From NCBI GenBank assembly GCA_022819855.1, contig JAJEGN010000018.1, forward strand, positions 1 through 64,000: DNA of 64,000 nucleotides. The letters are read 5' to 3'. The DNA comes from Gammaproteobacteria bacterium. Lineage in GTDB: Bacteria > Pseudomonadota > Gammaproteobacteria > Steroidobacterales > Rariloculaceae. This document shows, in pieces, positions 56,160 to 64,000 of the stretch. Both the position numbers and the translations under genes were made by a program. Within the stretch, counting starts at the first letter, position 1, and each line of letters opens with the position of its first letter. Below the pieces are notes generated by a model that searched no databases, had not been told where the DNA came from, and was given only the letters and a program-made list of their open reading frames with translations.

Positions 56160-57136
56160 GTGGTCGTCCGGACGCTGACGTCGCCCGAGATGATGCGCTT
56201 TCGATCCTGTGCGGCGGTCTCGAGCAGCAGGGCGCCGTCGGTGTCGATTCCGCGGGCCGTGCCGAGGACCGAGTGCGACGCCTCGTCAACACGAACGGGC
56301 TTGCCGACGAGGCAGTCGGCGTTGCGCCACTCGTCCCGATACGGCGCGAAGCCGTGACGCTCGTAGTCGGCGAACAGTGCCCGCAAGGCGTCCAGGAGTT
56401 CTATGGCGAGCACGGTGCGCCGGGGTTCGCGGCCACTCGTGGCTTGCCGGAGATCGACGGCGCCGGTCGGCCAGTCACTGATGCGTTCGAGGAGGTCCGG
56501 CGGCATCGCAATGTTGATGCCGAGTCCTGCGACGACGTGACAGCGGCCCTGGGCCTCCGCCCTGAACTCGACGAGAATCCCGCCGAGCTTGCGGTCGTCC
56601 CAGACGAGGTCGTTGGGCCACTTCAGACCGATCTCGATGCCGGCCTCGTGCCCGAGCACACGTCGCGCCGCGACGCCGACCGCCAGACTCAGGGCAGCGA
56701 GTTCGGGCGGCGTCTCGCGAAAGTTCCACGCTGCCGACAGGCACAGGCCCATGCCGAGGGGCGCCTGCCAGCTTCGGCCGCGTCTGCCTCGCCCCGCGCT
56801 CTGGTACTCGGCGATACAGGCGGCAAGTTGACCGGGATCGGGCGCCGGGCCGTCGAGCAGATGGCGGTTGGTCGATTCGAGTTCGGTGAATACCTCAAGC
56901 CGCGTACCGGAACGGGCGCTCGTGTACTCGGCAAGCGCGGCATGGTCGAGCAGATCGATGGGCTCGTTCAGGCGGTACCCGGAACCGGGTACGCCTTGCA
57001 CGGCGAGGCCCCATTGTTCGAGCCTGCCGATGTGTTTCCAGACGGCGGCGCGCGTGACGCCAAAGTCCCGCGCGAGGTTCTCGCCCGAGTGCGGTTGTCC
57101 GTCGGCCAGACGCTGCAACAGGGCGATCGCTTCCAC
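56156..57136 (-). CDS. birA: bifunctional biotin ligase / biotin operon repressor
   Basis: BirA attaches biotin to AccB and, in the bifunctional form, represses biotin genes. The 326-residue protein has an N-terminal winged helix (ENLARDFGVTRAAVWKHIGRL, residues of about 18-40), which is the regulatory part. The catalytic domain has the biotin-AMP loop SAGRGRRGRSWQAP and LKWPNDLVW. The start lies 6 bases after plsY on the same strand. Confidence 0.95.
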   Translation of the reverse strand: MEAIALLQRLADGQPHSGENLARDFGVTRAAVWKHIGRLEQWGLAVQGVPGSGYRLNEPIDLLDHAALAEYTSARSGTRLEVFTELESTNRHLLDGPAPDPGQLAACIAEYQSAGRGRRGRSWQAPLGMGLCLSAAWNFRETPPELAALSLAVGVAARRVLGHEAGIEIGLKWPNDLVWDDRKLGGILVEFRAEAQGRCHVVAGLGINIAMPPDLLERISDWPTGAVDLRQATSGREPRRTVLAIELLDALRALFADYERHGFAPYRDEWRNADCLVGKPVRVDEASHSVLGTARGIDTDGALLLETAAQDRKRIISGDVSVRTTT

Positions 57137-57142
57137 AGCCTG

Positions 57143-57784
57143 CTACTTGCGGCGCCAGAGGGGCCGGCCGACGATCGCCTCGGTGCCGTCCAGCATGCGG
57201 CGAATGTTGTCCCGGTGCGTATACGTGACGAGCACCGCGACGAGGCAGGCGAACACGAAGAACCCGGGTTCCGCCGGCAACCGCGTTACGCCGATCAGCA
57301 CGGCTGCGCCAACCGTCGCGAGCACCGTCGCGAGCCCGACGAGTCCGGTCACGAGGATCACCAGCACCCACAGGCCGATGACGGGGCCGGCGAGCAACGG
57401 CGCCAGGCAGCAAATGATCCCGGCGGCGGTCGCGCCGCCCTTGCCGCCGCGAAAGGAATGCCACAGTGGAAACACGTGACCGAGAATCGCGGCGAAAGCG
57501 GCGGAATAGGTGACGAGCGCCCGATTGATTTCCGGATCGATACCCACGCCCGGGATCGCGAGTCCCGGGATGACGAGGACGGCCACGACGCCCTTGCCGA
57601 CATCGATGATCATGACGCCGAGCGCGTACAGCCTGCCATGCGTGCGCAGCGCGTTCGTGGCGCCCGGATTGCGGCTGCCGACCTCGCGAAGATCCGCTCC
57701 GCCGTGGAAACGGCCGATCGCGAGACTCCCGAGAATCGATCCCAGGCAGTAGGCGAATGCGAATTTCAGTCCGAGTTCGAGCAT
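57143..57784 (-). CDS. plsY: acyl-phosphate:glycerol-3-phosphate acyltransferase
   Basis: PlsY makes lysophosphatidic acid from acyl phosphate in the inner membrane. The 213-residue protein has five or more membrane segments and the three family motifs: YCLGSILGSLAIGR, GSRNPGATNALR and GGKGGATAAG. It is the first gene of a minus-strand operon with birA, coaX and the SPOR gene. The partner plsX is not in this window. Confidence 0.95.
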   Translation of the reverse strand: MLELGLKFAFAYCLGSILGSLAIGRFHGGADLREVGSRNPGATNALRTHGRLYALGVMIIDVGKGVVAVLVIPGLAIPGVGIDPEINRALVTYSAAFAAILGHVFPLWHSFRGGKGGATAAGIICCLAPLLAGPVIGLWVLVILVTGLVGLATVLATVGAAVLIGVTRLPAEPGFFVFACLVAVLVTYTHRDNIRRMLDGTEAIVGRPLWRRK

Positions 57785-57805
57785 TTCCCCGAGTTTATCG
57801 AGCCG

Positions 57806-59704
57806 CTATTCGCCGAGCCACGCCCGGCGCCTTGCGAGCGCCGCAGTGTCCGCATCCGGATCGAACTCGAGCGAGCAGGAGTCGGGCGGCGCGCGCTCGA
57901 GTTCGACAGTAAACTCAAGGAGTTCGTCGCCGCGAAATGCCGTCACGGCGACGCGATCACCGGCGTTGTAACGGGCGAGCCGCGCCTTGAGATTGCCGTC
58001 GTTGACCCGGAGACGATCGACGGCGATGACGCGGTCGCCGGGATTGAGCCCGCCGCGCTGCGCCGGCCCGCCGTCGTACACCGTAACGAGCGCAAGACCG
58101 TCGGCCGCCGGACGATACGCGACGCCGAGCCTGAGCGGCGCCTTGGCAGTCGCGTCCCCGGCACGGCTCCTGTAGCCGGTATCGACGGCGCTGCGGAATT
58201 TGAGCGAGACGCCAAAGTCGGCGAGCAGTGCGCCGAGCTCCAGATCCCCGGTTCCGCGCACGGCTTGCTCGAAGAACTCCGCAAGTTCGGCGCCGCCAAG
58301 TTCGATCGCGAGTGCTTCGAAGCCGTTCTCGGGAACGCCGACGTCGCGGGCGCCGTAACGCCGCCAGAGTTCCGTGACTACATCGTCGAGGGAAACGGCG
58401 GCATCGGTGGTGCGGCGCAGGGTGAGATCGAGCGCGAGCGCCGTCAGCGCACCCTTGGAGTAGTAGCTGATGCTCGTGTTCGGGGTGTTCGCTTCGGGCT
58501 TGTAGAGCACGTCCCAGGCGTCGAAACTCGAATCGGAAATGCTCTGTCGCAGCCGCCCCGGTGTCTGGTAGACGCGCGAGAGCTGTTCGCCGACGCGCCG
58601 CATCCAGTCCTTCGCGCCGACCAGCCCGCTGCGCAGCACCAGCAGTTCCTGGTAATAGCTCGTGATGCCTTCGAAGACCCACAACTGCCGCGTGTGATTG
58701 CGCCGGTCGAGCCGGTAGGGCGTGAACGCCTCCGGTTTCGTTCGCTTGACGTGCCAGCTATGGAAGTACTCGTGGCTCGCGAGACCCAGAAAGCGGCCGT
58801 AGTTCTTCGAAATGCCGGCCTCGCCGGGCTTCGGCAGATCGTCGCGGCTGAAGATCAGACTCGACGATGCGCGGTGTTCGAGACCGCCGTAGCCGTCGCC
58901 GACGGCAAGCCCGAGAAACAGGTACTCGTCGAATGGCGCCGGTTGGCCGAAAAATTCGATCTGGGTCTCGCATATCCGGGCCAGGTCGGCCGCGACGCGA
59001 TCGAGGTCCGAATGGAAGCGTCCCGCGACGACCAGGCGATGCGGCACGCCGCAGGCATCGAACGATACGCTCGCAAAGTCGCCGATTTCGACGGGATGGT
59101 CGATGAGTTCGTCGTAGTCGCCGGCCCGGTAGACGCCGAAACCGCGCTCATCGACATCGACCGGCGTCATTGCCGTCGCCACGCGCCAGTTCGCACAGGC
59201 CGGATCGTCGGGCGGTTCGAGCAGAAGCTCGACCGGTTCGTCGTCCCGGCCTTCCGGGAGCAGGAACACCGCAGGGCCGTTGAAGTAGGCGCGGCGGCGA
59301 TCGATATGGTTGTCGCGGACCGATTGTTCCAGTCCGTAGATCGTTGCCGTGACGGTCAGTTCACGGCCTGGCCCGCTGCAGTGCCAACGGCTGTTTCCAA
59401 CCTTCTCCACGGCGATGGCGCGGTCGCCGCTCGTTGCTTCGATGTCGACGACATGCCGGGCGAACTCGCGCAGCAGGTAGCTGCCGGGTATCCACGACGG
59501 CATCCAGAACTCCTGCGGAGATCCGGGATCGTCGATGCTGCACGCGACCTCGAAGTGATGGCGGTCGAGATCGGCCAGGCGCAGTCGATACCGAATCAGC
59601 GTGACATCCTCCGTGTCTTCAGGCCGCGGCAATTCTCGCACACTCGGCCGTTGCGCAGCCGCGCCGGGCAATGAAGTGAGCCTTGTCGCGGACGTTGGTA
59701 GCAT
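57806..59704 (-). CDS. M61 family metallopeptidase with PDZ domain
   Basis: The 632-residue protein matches the M61 glycyl aminopeptidase family. The zinc site is HEYFH near residue 309 (HExxH) with the third ligand Glu in WVFEGITSYY near residue 343. A PDZ domain follows near residues of about 510-580 (GVAYRPAADGLALVTVYDGG, PGDRVIAVDRL). No signal peptide is visible in the family part, so the location is uncertain. The ATG at 59704 overlaps the start of the divergent ABC gene in the GCATGC palindrome. A later start cannot be excluded, since the family domain begins around LIRYRLRL. Confidence 0.9.
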   Translation of the reverse strand: MLPTSATRLTSLPGAAAQRPSVRELPRPEDTEDVTLIRYRLRLADLDRHHFEVACSIDDPGSPQEFWMPSWIPGSYLLREFARHVVDIEATSGDRAIAVEKVGNSRWHCSGPGRELTVTATIYGLEQSVRDNHIDRRRAYFNGPAVFLLPEGRDDEPVELLLEPPDDPACANWRVATAMTPVDVDERGFGVYRAGDYDELIDHPVEIGDFASVSFDACGVPHRLVVAGRFHSDLDRVAADLARICETQIEFFGQPAPFDEYLFLGLAVGDGYGGLEHRASSSLIFSRDDLPKPGEAGISKNYGRFLGLASHEYFHSWHVKRTKPEAFTPYRLDRRNHTRQLWVFEGITSYYQELLVLRSGLVGAKDWMRRVGEQLSRVYQTPGRLRQSISDSSFDAWDVLYKPEANTPNTSISYYSKGALTALALDLTLRRTTDAAVSLDDVVTELWRRYGARDVGVPENGFEALAIELGGAELAEFFEQAVRGTGDLELGALLADFGVSLKFRSAVDTGYRSRAGDATAKAPLRLGVAYRPAADGLALVTVYDGGPAQRGGLNPGDRVIAVDRLRVNDGNLKARLARYNAGDRVAVTAFRGDELLEFTVELERAPPDSCSLEFDPDADTAALARRRAWLGE

Positions 59705-60398
59705 GCACCGGACCATGCGCGGGCCCAACGGCATACAGATCGAACTTGCGGGGGTGACCAAGGCCTATGGCGAACAGGTCGTGCTCGACGGCATCGACCT
59801 TGCGATCGCCGACGCCGAGTTTCTCGCCGTCATGGGCCGAAGCGGCTCGGGCAAGTCGACGCTGCTCAAGCTCGTCGGCGGCCTGGATACGCCCGACGCC
59901 GGAGCCGTGATTCACCGCGGGCGGAGTCTGAACGGCATGAGCGAGCACGAGCGGACCCGTTTCCGCCGCAGTTCCCTGGGTTTCGTGTTCCAGTTTTTCA
60001 ATCTGATCCCGACACTGACGGTCAGGGAGAACGTCTGCCTGCCGCTCGATCTCAACGGCACGCGTGCGGAGGAAACTGCACGCAGATGTTCCGAAATCCT
60101 CGCCGAACTCGAAATCGACGGCTGCGCGCACCGGTTTCCCGAGGAGCTTTCGGGCGGCGAACAGCAGCGCGCCGCGATCGCCCGAGCGCTCGTCCATGAA
60201 CCTGAACTCATCATCGCCGACGAGCCAACGGGCAATCTCGATCTCGAGACGGCCGAGCGCGTGCTCGAAACGCTGAGCCTGAGTTGCCGGCAGCGCAGCA
60301 CGACGCTGATCGTCGCAACTCACAGCCGCGAGGTTGCCGCTCTCGCCGACCGGACCTTGCGCATTCGCGGCGGCCGGCTCGAGGAGGCTGCGCAGTGA
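59703..60398 (+). CDS. ABC transporter ATP-binding protein (LolD/MacB type)
   Basis: The 231-residue ATPase has Walker A GRSGSGKSTLLKLVGGL, the Q-loop FVFQFFNLIPTLTVREN, the signature LSGGEQQRAAIARALVHEP and Walker B LIIADEPTGNLD. The type fits lipoprotein- or antibiotic-release transporters with an FtsX-like permease, which is encoded next (four-base stop-start overlap). A start at ATG 59715 is also possible. The divergent M61 gene starts one base away. Confidence 0.93.
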   Translation: MHRTMRGPNGIQIELAGVTKAYGEQVVLDGIDLAIADAEFLAVMGRSGSGKSTLLKLVGGLDTPDAGAVIHRGRSLNGMSEHERTRFRRSSLGFVFQFFNLIPTLTVRENVCLPLDLNGTRAEETARRCSEILAELEIDGCAHRFPEELSGGEQQRAAIARALVHEPELIIADEPTGNLDLETAERVLETLSLSCRQRSTTLIVATHSREVAALADRTLRIRGGRLEEAAQ

Positions 60399-62914
60399 GC
60401 CGACTCCTCGCGCTCGCGGCGGGCCGGTTCTACCTCCGCCATCCCTGGCAACTGGCCCTGGCTGTTGCAGGCATCAGCCTTGGAGTTGCCGTCTACGTTG
60501 GCGTCGATCTGGCGAACGACAGCGCGAGGAGAGCGTTTGAACTCTCGACGGAGGTCATCCGCGGGCAAACGACCCACCGGCTCCTGCCGGTCGGCGGCGC
60601 CCTGCCGGAACGGCATTTCAGCGAACTGCTGCTCGACGGGCGCGTGACCCGTGCGGCGCCGATTGTCGAGACGCCGGTGCGAATCGGCGGGAACGGCGGA
60701 CCGCGGCGGACGCTGCTCGGCGTCGACCCGGTCAAGGAAGCGGGCTTCAGGGATTACTCGGGATTCGTGCCGGGGCGCGGCGCGGACTTCACGCGACTCA
60801 TCACGGAGCCGGGCACGGTCATGGTTCCGGAGTCGCTTGCCGCGGAGTTCTCGCTCGAGACGGGCTCGAGCATCGATATCTGGATCGACGGGCGGCCCGA
60901 GCCGGTCGTGGTCGTCGGTACCGTGCGCAGCATTGCGGCGAGCGCGGAGACCGAGCCGCCGCTCGTCACGGACATCAGCACGGCTCAGCAACTCGTCGGC
61001 GGTGCGGGATCGTTGAGCAGGATCGATCTCGCGCTGAGTCCCGAGCAGGCGCGCAGTCTCGGCGACGATCCTCCGTCCGGCACGATACTCGTCGCCGCGG
61101 CCGGGCAGGCCGATGCGCTGACCGAGATGACCCGGGCTTTCCGGACGAATCTGACGGCACTCGGCTTGCTTGCGCTCGTCGTCGGCATGTTCCTGATCTA
61201 TTCGACCATGGCGTTCTCGATCGTGCAGCGACGTCGGGTCATCGGTGTGCTGCGTGCGATCGGCGTCGACCGGCGGCAGTTGCTCGGCAGCGTGCTGTCC
61301 GAAGCGATTGCGCTCGGTGCGGCAGGAAGCGCGATCGGCCTCGTGCTTGGCGATGTGCTCGCGCGCGGGCTGGTCGACATGGTGTTGCGGACCATCGGCG
61401 ACCTTTACTTCGGCAATGCCGTCAGCGCGGCTGACCCGTCGAACTGGATCTATGCCAGAGGTGTGCTACTGGGGCTCGGAGCAACACTCGTTGCGGCACT
61501 CGGACCGGCGCTCGATGCGTCACGCGCTGCGCCGGATTCGGCATTGCGGCGTGCCGCGCTCGAGCGGACCACACGGTCCCGGGCGAAGTTTGCGGCAGTG
61601 CTTGCGGGGCCGGTGCTCGTGCTCGCGGCCGTCTTGCTTCTCGTCGGATCGCGCAGCCTCGTCATGGCGTTTGCGGGCCTTTTCTTCGTGCTTTGCGCCG
61701 GCGCGATGCTGACGCCGTTCGCGACGCTGCTGCTGATGAAACCGGCGGAACCGATCGCTGCGCGCGGCTTCGGCCTGGCGGGGCTCATGGCCGTGCGCGG
61801 GGTCGGGGCATCGCTGAGCCGAACGGGCGTCGCGACGGCCGCACTCGCCGTCGCCGTCGCGACGGTGATCGGCGTCGGCGTGATGATCGGGAGCTTTCGC
61901 ACGAGTCTCGTAAGCTGGCTCGACACGACATTGACTGCCGACATCTATCTCACGCTCGACCAGCCGCGCGCCGGCCGGCCGTTCGGGCCCGAGCTGCTTA
62001 CGGCACTCGGCGCGTTGCCCGAAGTCGGCGGTGTCGCGCCGACCCGCTACTTTCGGGTACGCACCGCTTTCGGCGAAGTCGGTGTGCGTGCGGCCGAAGC
62101 CGGACCGGAAGGCTGGGGGGTCGACGTGGTCGGGGCCGATGCGGGAGCGGCGACGGCTGCATTGGACGAAGCGGACACCGTCCTCGTTACGGAGCCGATC
62201 TCGTACCGTTTCGGTCTGGCGGTCGGCGATGCGGTAAGCCTGCCGACGGCCACGGGCGAACGCGCCTTCACGATCGCGGGTGTCTTCAGGGACTATTCAA
62301 CCGGCAACAACGCGTTCCTGCTGCCGTTGGAAAGCTACAGGCGCTATTGGCGCGACGACAGCGTCACCGGCATCGGGGTCCACCTGGCGCCCGGTTACGA
62401 CGCGGCCGAGGCGGGGCAGGCGATTCGCGCCAGGCTCGGGGACAGTACCGGCGTGCAGTTTCGAACGACCGAAGCCATCGAGGAGATCACGCTTGCGGTG
62501 TTCGACCGCACTTTCCGGATCACGGAGGTGCTGCGCTGGCTCGCAGGCTCGATCGCGTTTCTCGGGATCCTGAGCGCAGTGCTCGCCATCGAGCTCGAGC
62601 GCGCACGCGAAGTGGCGATCCTGCGCGCGCTCGGGTTCTCCCCCCGCGAGCTTGCAACGCAGATACTGACGCGAACGGGGCTTCTCGGCGTTGCAGCGGG
62701 CGTTTGCGCCATCCCGCTCGGCATCACCCTGGCCGGGCTGCTGGTCCATGTCATCAACCGGCGTTCGTTCGGGTGGACGATGGACCTCGTCGTCACTCCA
62801 CAGCCCGCGCTGCTCGGCGTCGCGCTGGCGCTCGTCGCGGCGTTTCTGGCCGGGATCTATCCGGCGCTTCGTGGCAGCCGTACCGGGCTCGACGGAGCCT
62901 TGCGCGATGAATAG
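60395..62914 (+). CDS. FtsX-like permease of an ABC transporter
   Basis: The 839-residue permease has two FtsX-like (PF02687) regions with the membrane segments LGLLALVVGMFLIYSTMAFS and FLGILSAVLAIELERAREVA, and two large periplasmic regions of about 200 residues. The start is GTG with GGAGG upstream, overlapping the ATPase stop (TGA). AttF/AttG-like or LolCE-like proteins have this plan. It belongs to a set with the ATPase and the AttH-like lipoprotein. Confidence 0.92.
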   Translation: MSRLLALAAGRFYLRHPWQLALAVAGISLGVAVYVGVDLANDSARRAFELSTEVIRGQTTHRLLPVGGALPERHFSELLLDGRVTRAAPIVETPVRIGGNGGPRRTLLGVDPVKEAGFRDYSGFVPGRGADFTRLITEPGTVMVPESLAAEFSLETGSSIDIWIDGRPEPVVVVGTVRSIAASAETEPPLVTDISTAQQLVGGAGSLSRIDLALSPEQARSLGDDPPSGTILVAAAGQADALTEMTRAFRTNLTALGLLALVVGMFLIYSTMAFSIVQRRRVIGVLRAIGVDRRQLLGSVLSEAIALGAAGSAIGLVLGDVLARGLVDMVLRTIGDLYFGNAVSAADPSNWIYARGVLLGLGATLVAALGPALDASRAAPDSALRRAALERTTRSRAKFAAVLAGPVLVLAAVLLLVGSRSLVMAFAGLFFVLCAGAMLTPFATLLLMKPAEPIAARGFGLAGLMAVRGVGASLSRTGVATAALAVAVATVIGVGVMIGSFRTSLVSWLDTTLTADIYLTLDQPRAGRPFGPELLTALGALPEVGGVAPTRYFRVRTAFGEVGVRAAEAGPEGWGVDVVGADAGAATAALDEADTVLVTEPISYRFGLAVGDAVSLPTATGERAFTIAGVFRDYSTGNNAFLLPLESYRRYWRDDSVTGIGVHLAPGYDAAEAGQAIRARLGDSTGVQFRTTEAIEEITLAVFDRTFRITEVLRWLAGSIAFLGILSAVLAIELERAREVAILRALGFSPRELATQILTRTGLLGVAAGVCAIPLGITLAGLLVHVINRRSFGWTMDLVVTPQPALLGVALALVAAFLAGIYPALRGSRTGLDGALRDE

Positions 62915-64000
62915 CCGCCTGCCGCTTGTCGCGTCGTTGGTCGCGATCGGCTGCGCCGGATGCGTGCCGGAGCCGACGGACGACGCTTCCTCGCCGGCTG
63001 CAATGGCCGTCCGCTATCTCTCCGACGGCGATGACGGCGGTGGCGGATATGCGCGAGCCCTGCAGCCGCGCGCCTTCGCGTTTCCCGAGGATCATGGCAG
63101 CCACCCGGACTTTCGCACCGAGTGGTGGTACTTCACGGGCAATGTGTTCGGCGGCAGCGGGCGCCACTACGGCTTCGAGGTCACGTTCTTTCGCGTTGCG
63201 CTCGCGCCGACCGAGCCGGAAAGCCCCTCCGCCTGGGCGACGAACCAGTTCTGGATGGCGCACTTCGCGGTGACCGACACGGCGAGCGGCCGGTTTCATG
63301 CGGCCGAACGACTCACGCGCGGTGCACTGGATCTCGCCGGTGCGAGCCACGCGCCGTTTCGGGTCTGGGTCGAGGACTGGCAGGTCGAGGGCCGCGCCGA
63401 CCCGGGCGCCGAATCGTTCCGCCTTCGGGCTCGGGGCGAGGATGCGGAGATCGACCTCGAGCTGGAGAGCCTCAAGCCCGCGGTTGCCCAGGGGGACCGC
63501 GGACTCGACGCGAAGGGGCCGGAACCCGGCAATGCGTCCTACTACTACTCGCTGCCGAGGCTCGCCGTGAGCGGTACGGTGCGGACGGGGGAGGCCGGCG
63601 CCGAGACGGACGAAGTCGAAGGCCTCGCCTGGATGGACCGCGAGTGGGCGACGAGCGCATTGAGCGAAGGCATCGCGGGCTGGGACTGGTTCGCCTTGCA
63701 GTTGTCCGACGGCCGCGACCTCATGTACTACCGTCTGCGCGGCGACGACGGGCGTGCGAGCCCCGAAAGCGGAGGGACGCTCGTCGGCGCCGCCGGCGAC
63801 GTGCTGAGGCTGCAACGATCCGATGTCGTGCTCGAGGTGCTCGACTACTGGACGAGTCCGCTCAGCAACGTGCGCTACCCGGTCGAGTGGCGGCTCGCGG
63901 TGCCGGAAGAGCAGCTCGATCTCTTGATCGTTCCTTACATCCCGAATCAGGAAGTCGATCTGTCGGTGCGGTACTGGGAAGGCGCCGTCAGTGTCAGCGG
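62907..64000 (+). CDS. AttH/CrtC-like lipoprotein (lipocalin-like domain), partial
   Basis: The frame stays open to the window end (364 codons seen). The leader ends in a lipobox-like AIGCAGC, so it is probably a lipoprotein. The family mark FRTEWWYFTGNV and LAWMDREWATSAL are strong matches to the AttH (PF07143, PF17186) lipocalin-like domain, which is related to CrtC carotenoid hydratase. Proteins of this kind follow an ABC permease of the AttFG type. The start overlaps the permease stop by eight bases (GATGAATAG). Function of the system (export or antibiotic self-protection in other species) is unknown here. Confidence 0.88.
   Translation, partial: MNSRLPLVASLVAIGCAGCVPEPTDDASSPAAMAVRYLSDGDDGGGGYARALQPRAFAFPEDHGSHPDFRTEWWYFTGNVFGGSGRHYGFEVTFFRVALAPTEPESPSAWATNQFWMAHFAVTDTASGRFHAAERLTRGALDLAGASHAPFRVWVEDWQVEGRADPGAESFRLRARGEDAEIDLELESLKPAVAQGDRGLDAKGPEPGNASYYYSLPRLAVSGTVRTGEAGAETDEVEGLAWMDREWATSALSEGIAGWDWFALQLSDGRDLMYYRLRGDDGRASPESGGTLVGAAGDVLRLQRSDVVLEVLDYWTSPLSNVRYPVEWRLAVPEEQLDLLIVPYIPNQEVDLSVRYWEGAVSVS

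Noticed and set aside
56273..59674. Very long plus-strand open frame opposite birA, plsY and the M61 gene
   Set aside because: It is the complement of well-supported genes. In such GC-rich DNA stops are rare in the opposite strand, and its translation has no domain or leader and is rich in Arg and Ala.

Overview
The window is a high-GC chromosomal stretch from a Gram-negative bacterium, most likely a gammaproteobacterium outside the well-studied orders. The grounds are gene order (dsbD-tlpA-aroQ-accB-accC ... purH-purD, cutA next to groESL, glnE, hldD-waaF-kdkA, trxA-rho, plsY-birA-coaX-SPOR-tRNA-Thr), inner-core LPS genes, and two large TonB-dependent receptors. About 53 protein genes and one tRNA are supported. 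There is no rRNA, CRISPR array, transposase or phage gene.

Layout. 1-1.4 kb is decayed: a secretin-like fragment and the C-terminal half of an alpha/beta hydrolase. 1.5-25.1 kb is accessory and mostly exported: an S9 peptidase lipoprotein, two metallo-beta-lactamase-fold hydrolases, two DUF6152 proteins (one fused to a second exported domain), a choice-of-anchor B lipoprotein, two TonB receptors, a SulP transporter, an arylsulfotransferase-like propeller protein, and an RND exporter / MpaB-like / LolA-like gene set. 25.5-45.2 kb is housekeeping: trxA-rho, purH-purD, a zinc-ribbon protein, accC-accB-aroQ, tlpA-dsbD-cutA, groES-groEL behind a clear CIRCE operator, glnE, a CHCC zinc-finger protein, and hldD-waaF-kdkA. 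45.2-54.3 kb is accessory again: a thioredoxin-like protein, a PQQ alcohol dehydrogenase with a c-type haem site, an NHL-repeat protein, an exported protein paired with a third DUF6152 protein, an H-NS-like protein, an Lrp regulator divergent from a VOC protein, an exported HpcH/HpaI-type aldolase, and two very small genes. 54.4-64 kb is tRNA-Thr(UGU), SPOR, coaX, birA, plsY, an M61 peptidase, and an ABC ATPase / FtsX-like permease / AttH-like lipoprotein set that runs off the end.

The most interesting candidate system is the DUF6152 set. All three copies have a predicted signal-peptidase site placed so that the mature protein would begin His-His, and all keep an Asn-Pro-His about 28 residues later. 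That pattern could be a copper-binding histidine brace. In one copy DUF6152 is fused to a second exported domain, and at 49.4-50.8 kb that same domain is encoded by the adjacent gene, which is independent evidence that the two act together. Other points: a DsbD with two N-terminal domains, an exported aldolase, loss of prmA, dusB and fis from an otherwise conserved locus, and a partial copy of the tRNA-Thr 3' end 615 bp from the tRNA.

All calls come from reading the sequence and from knowledge of the families. No database search was run.
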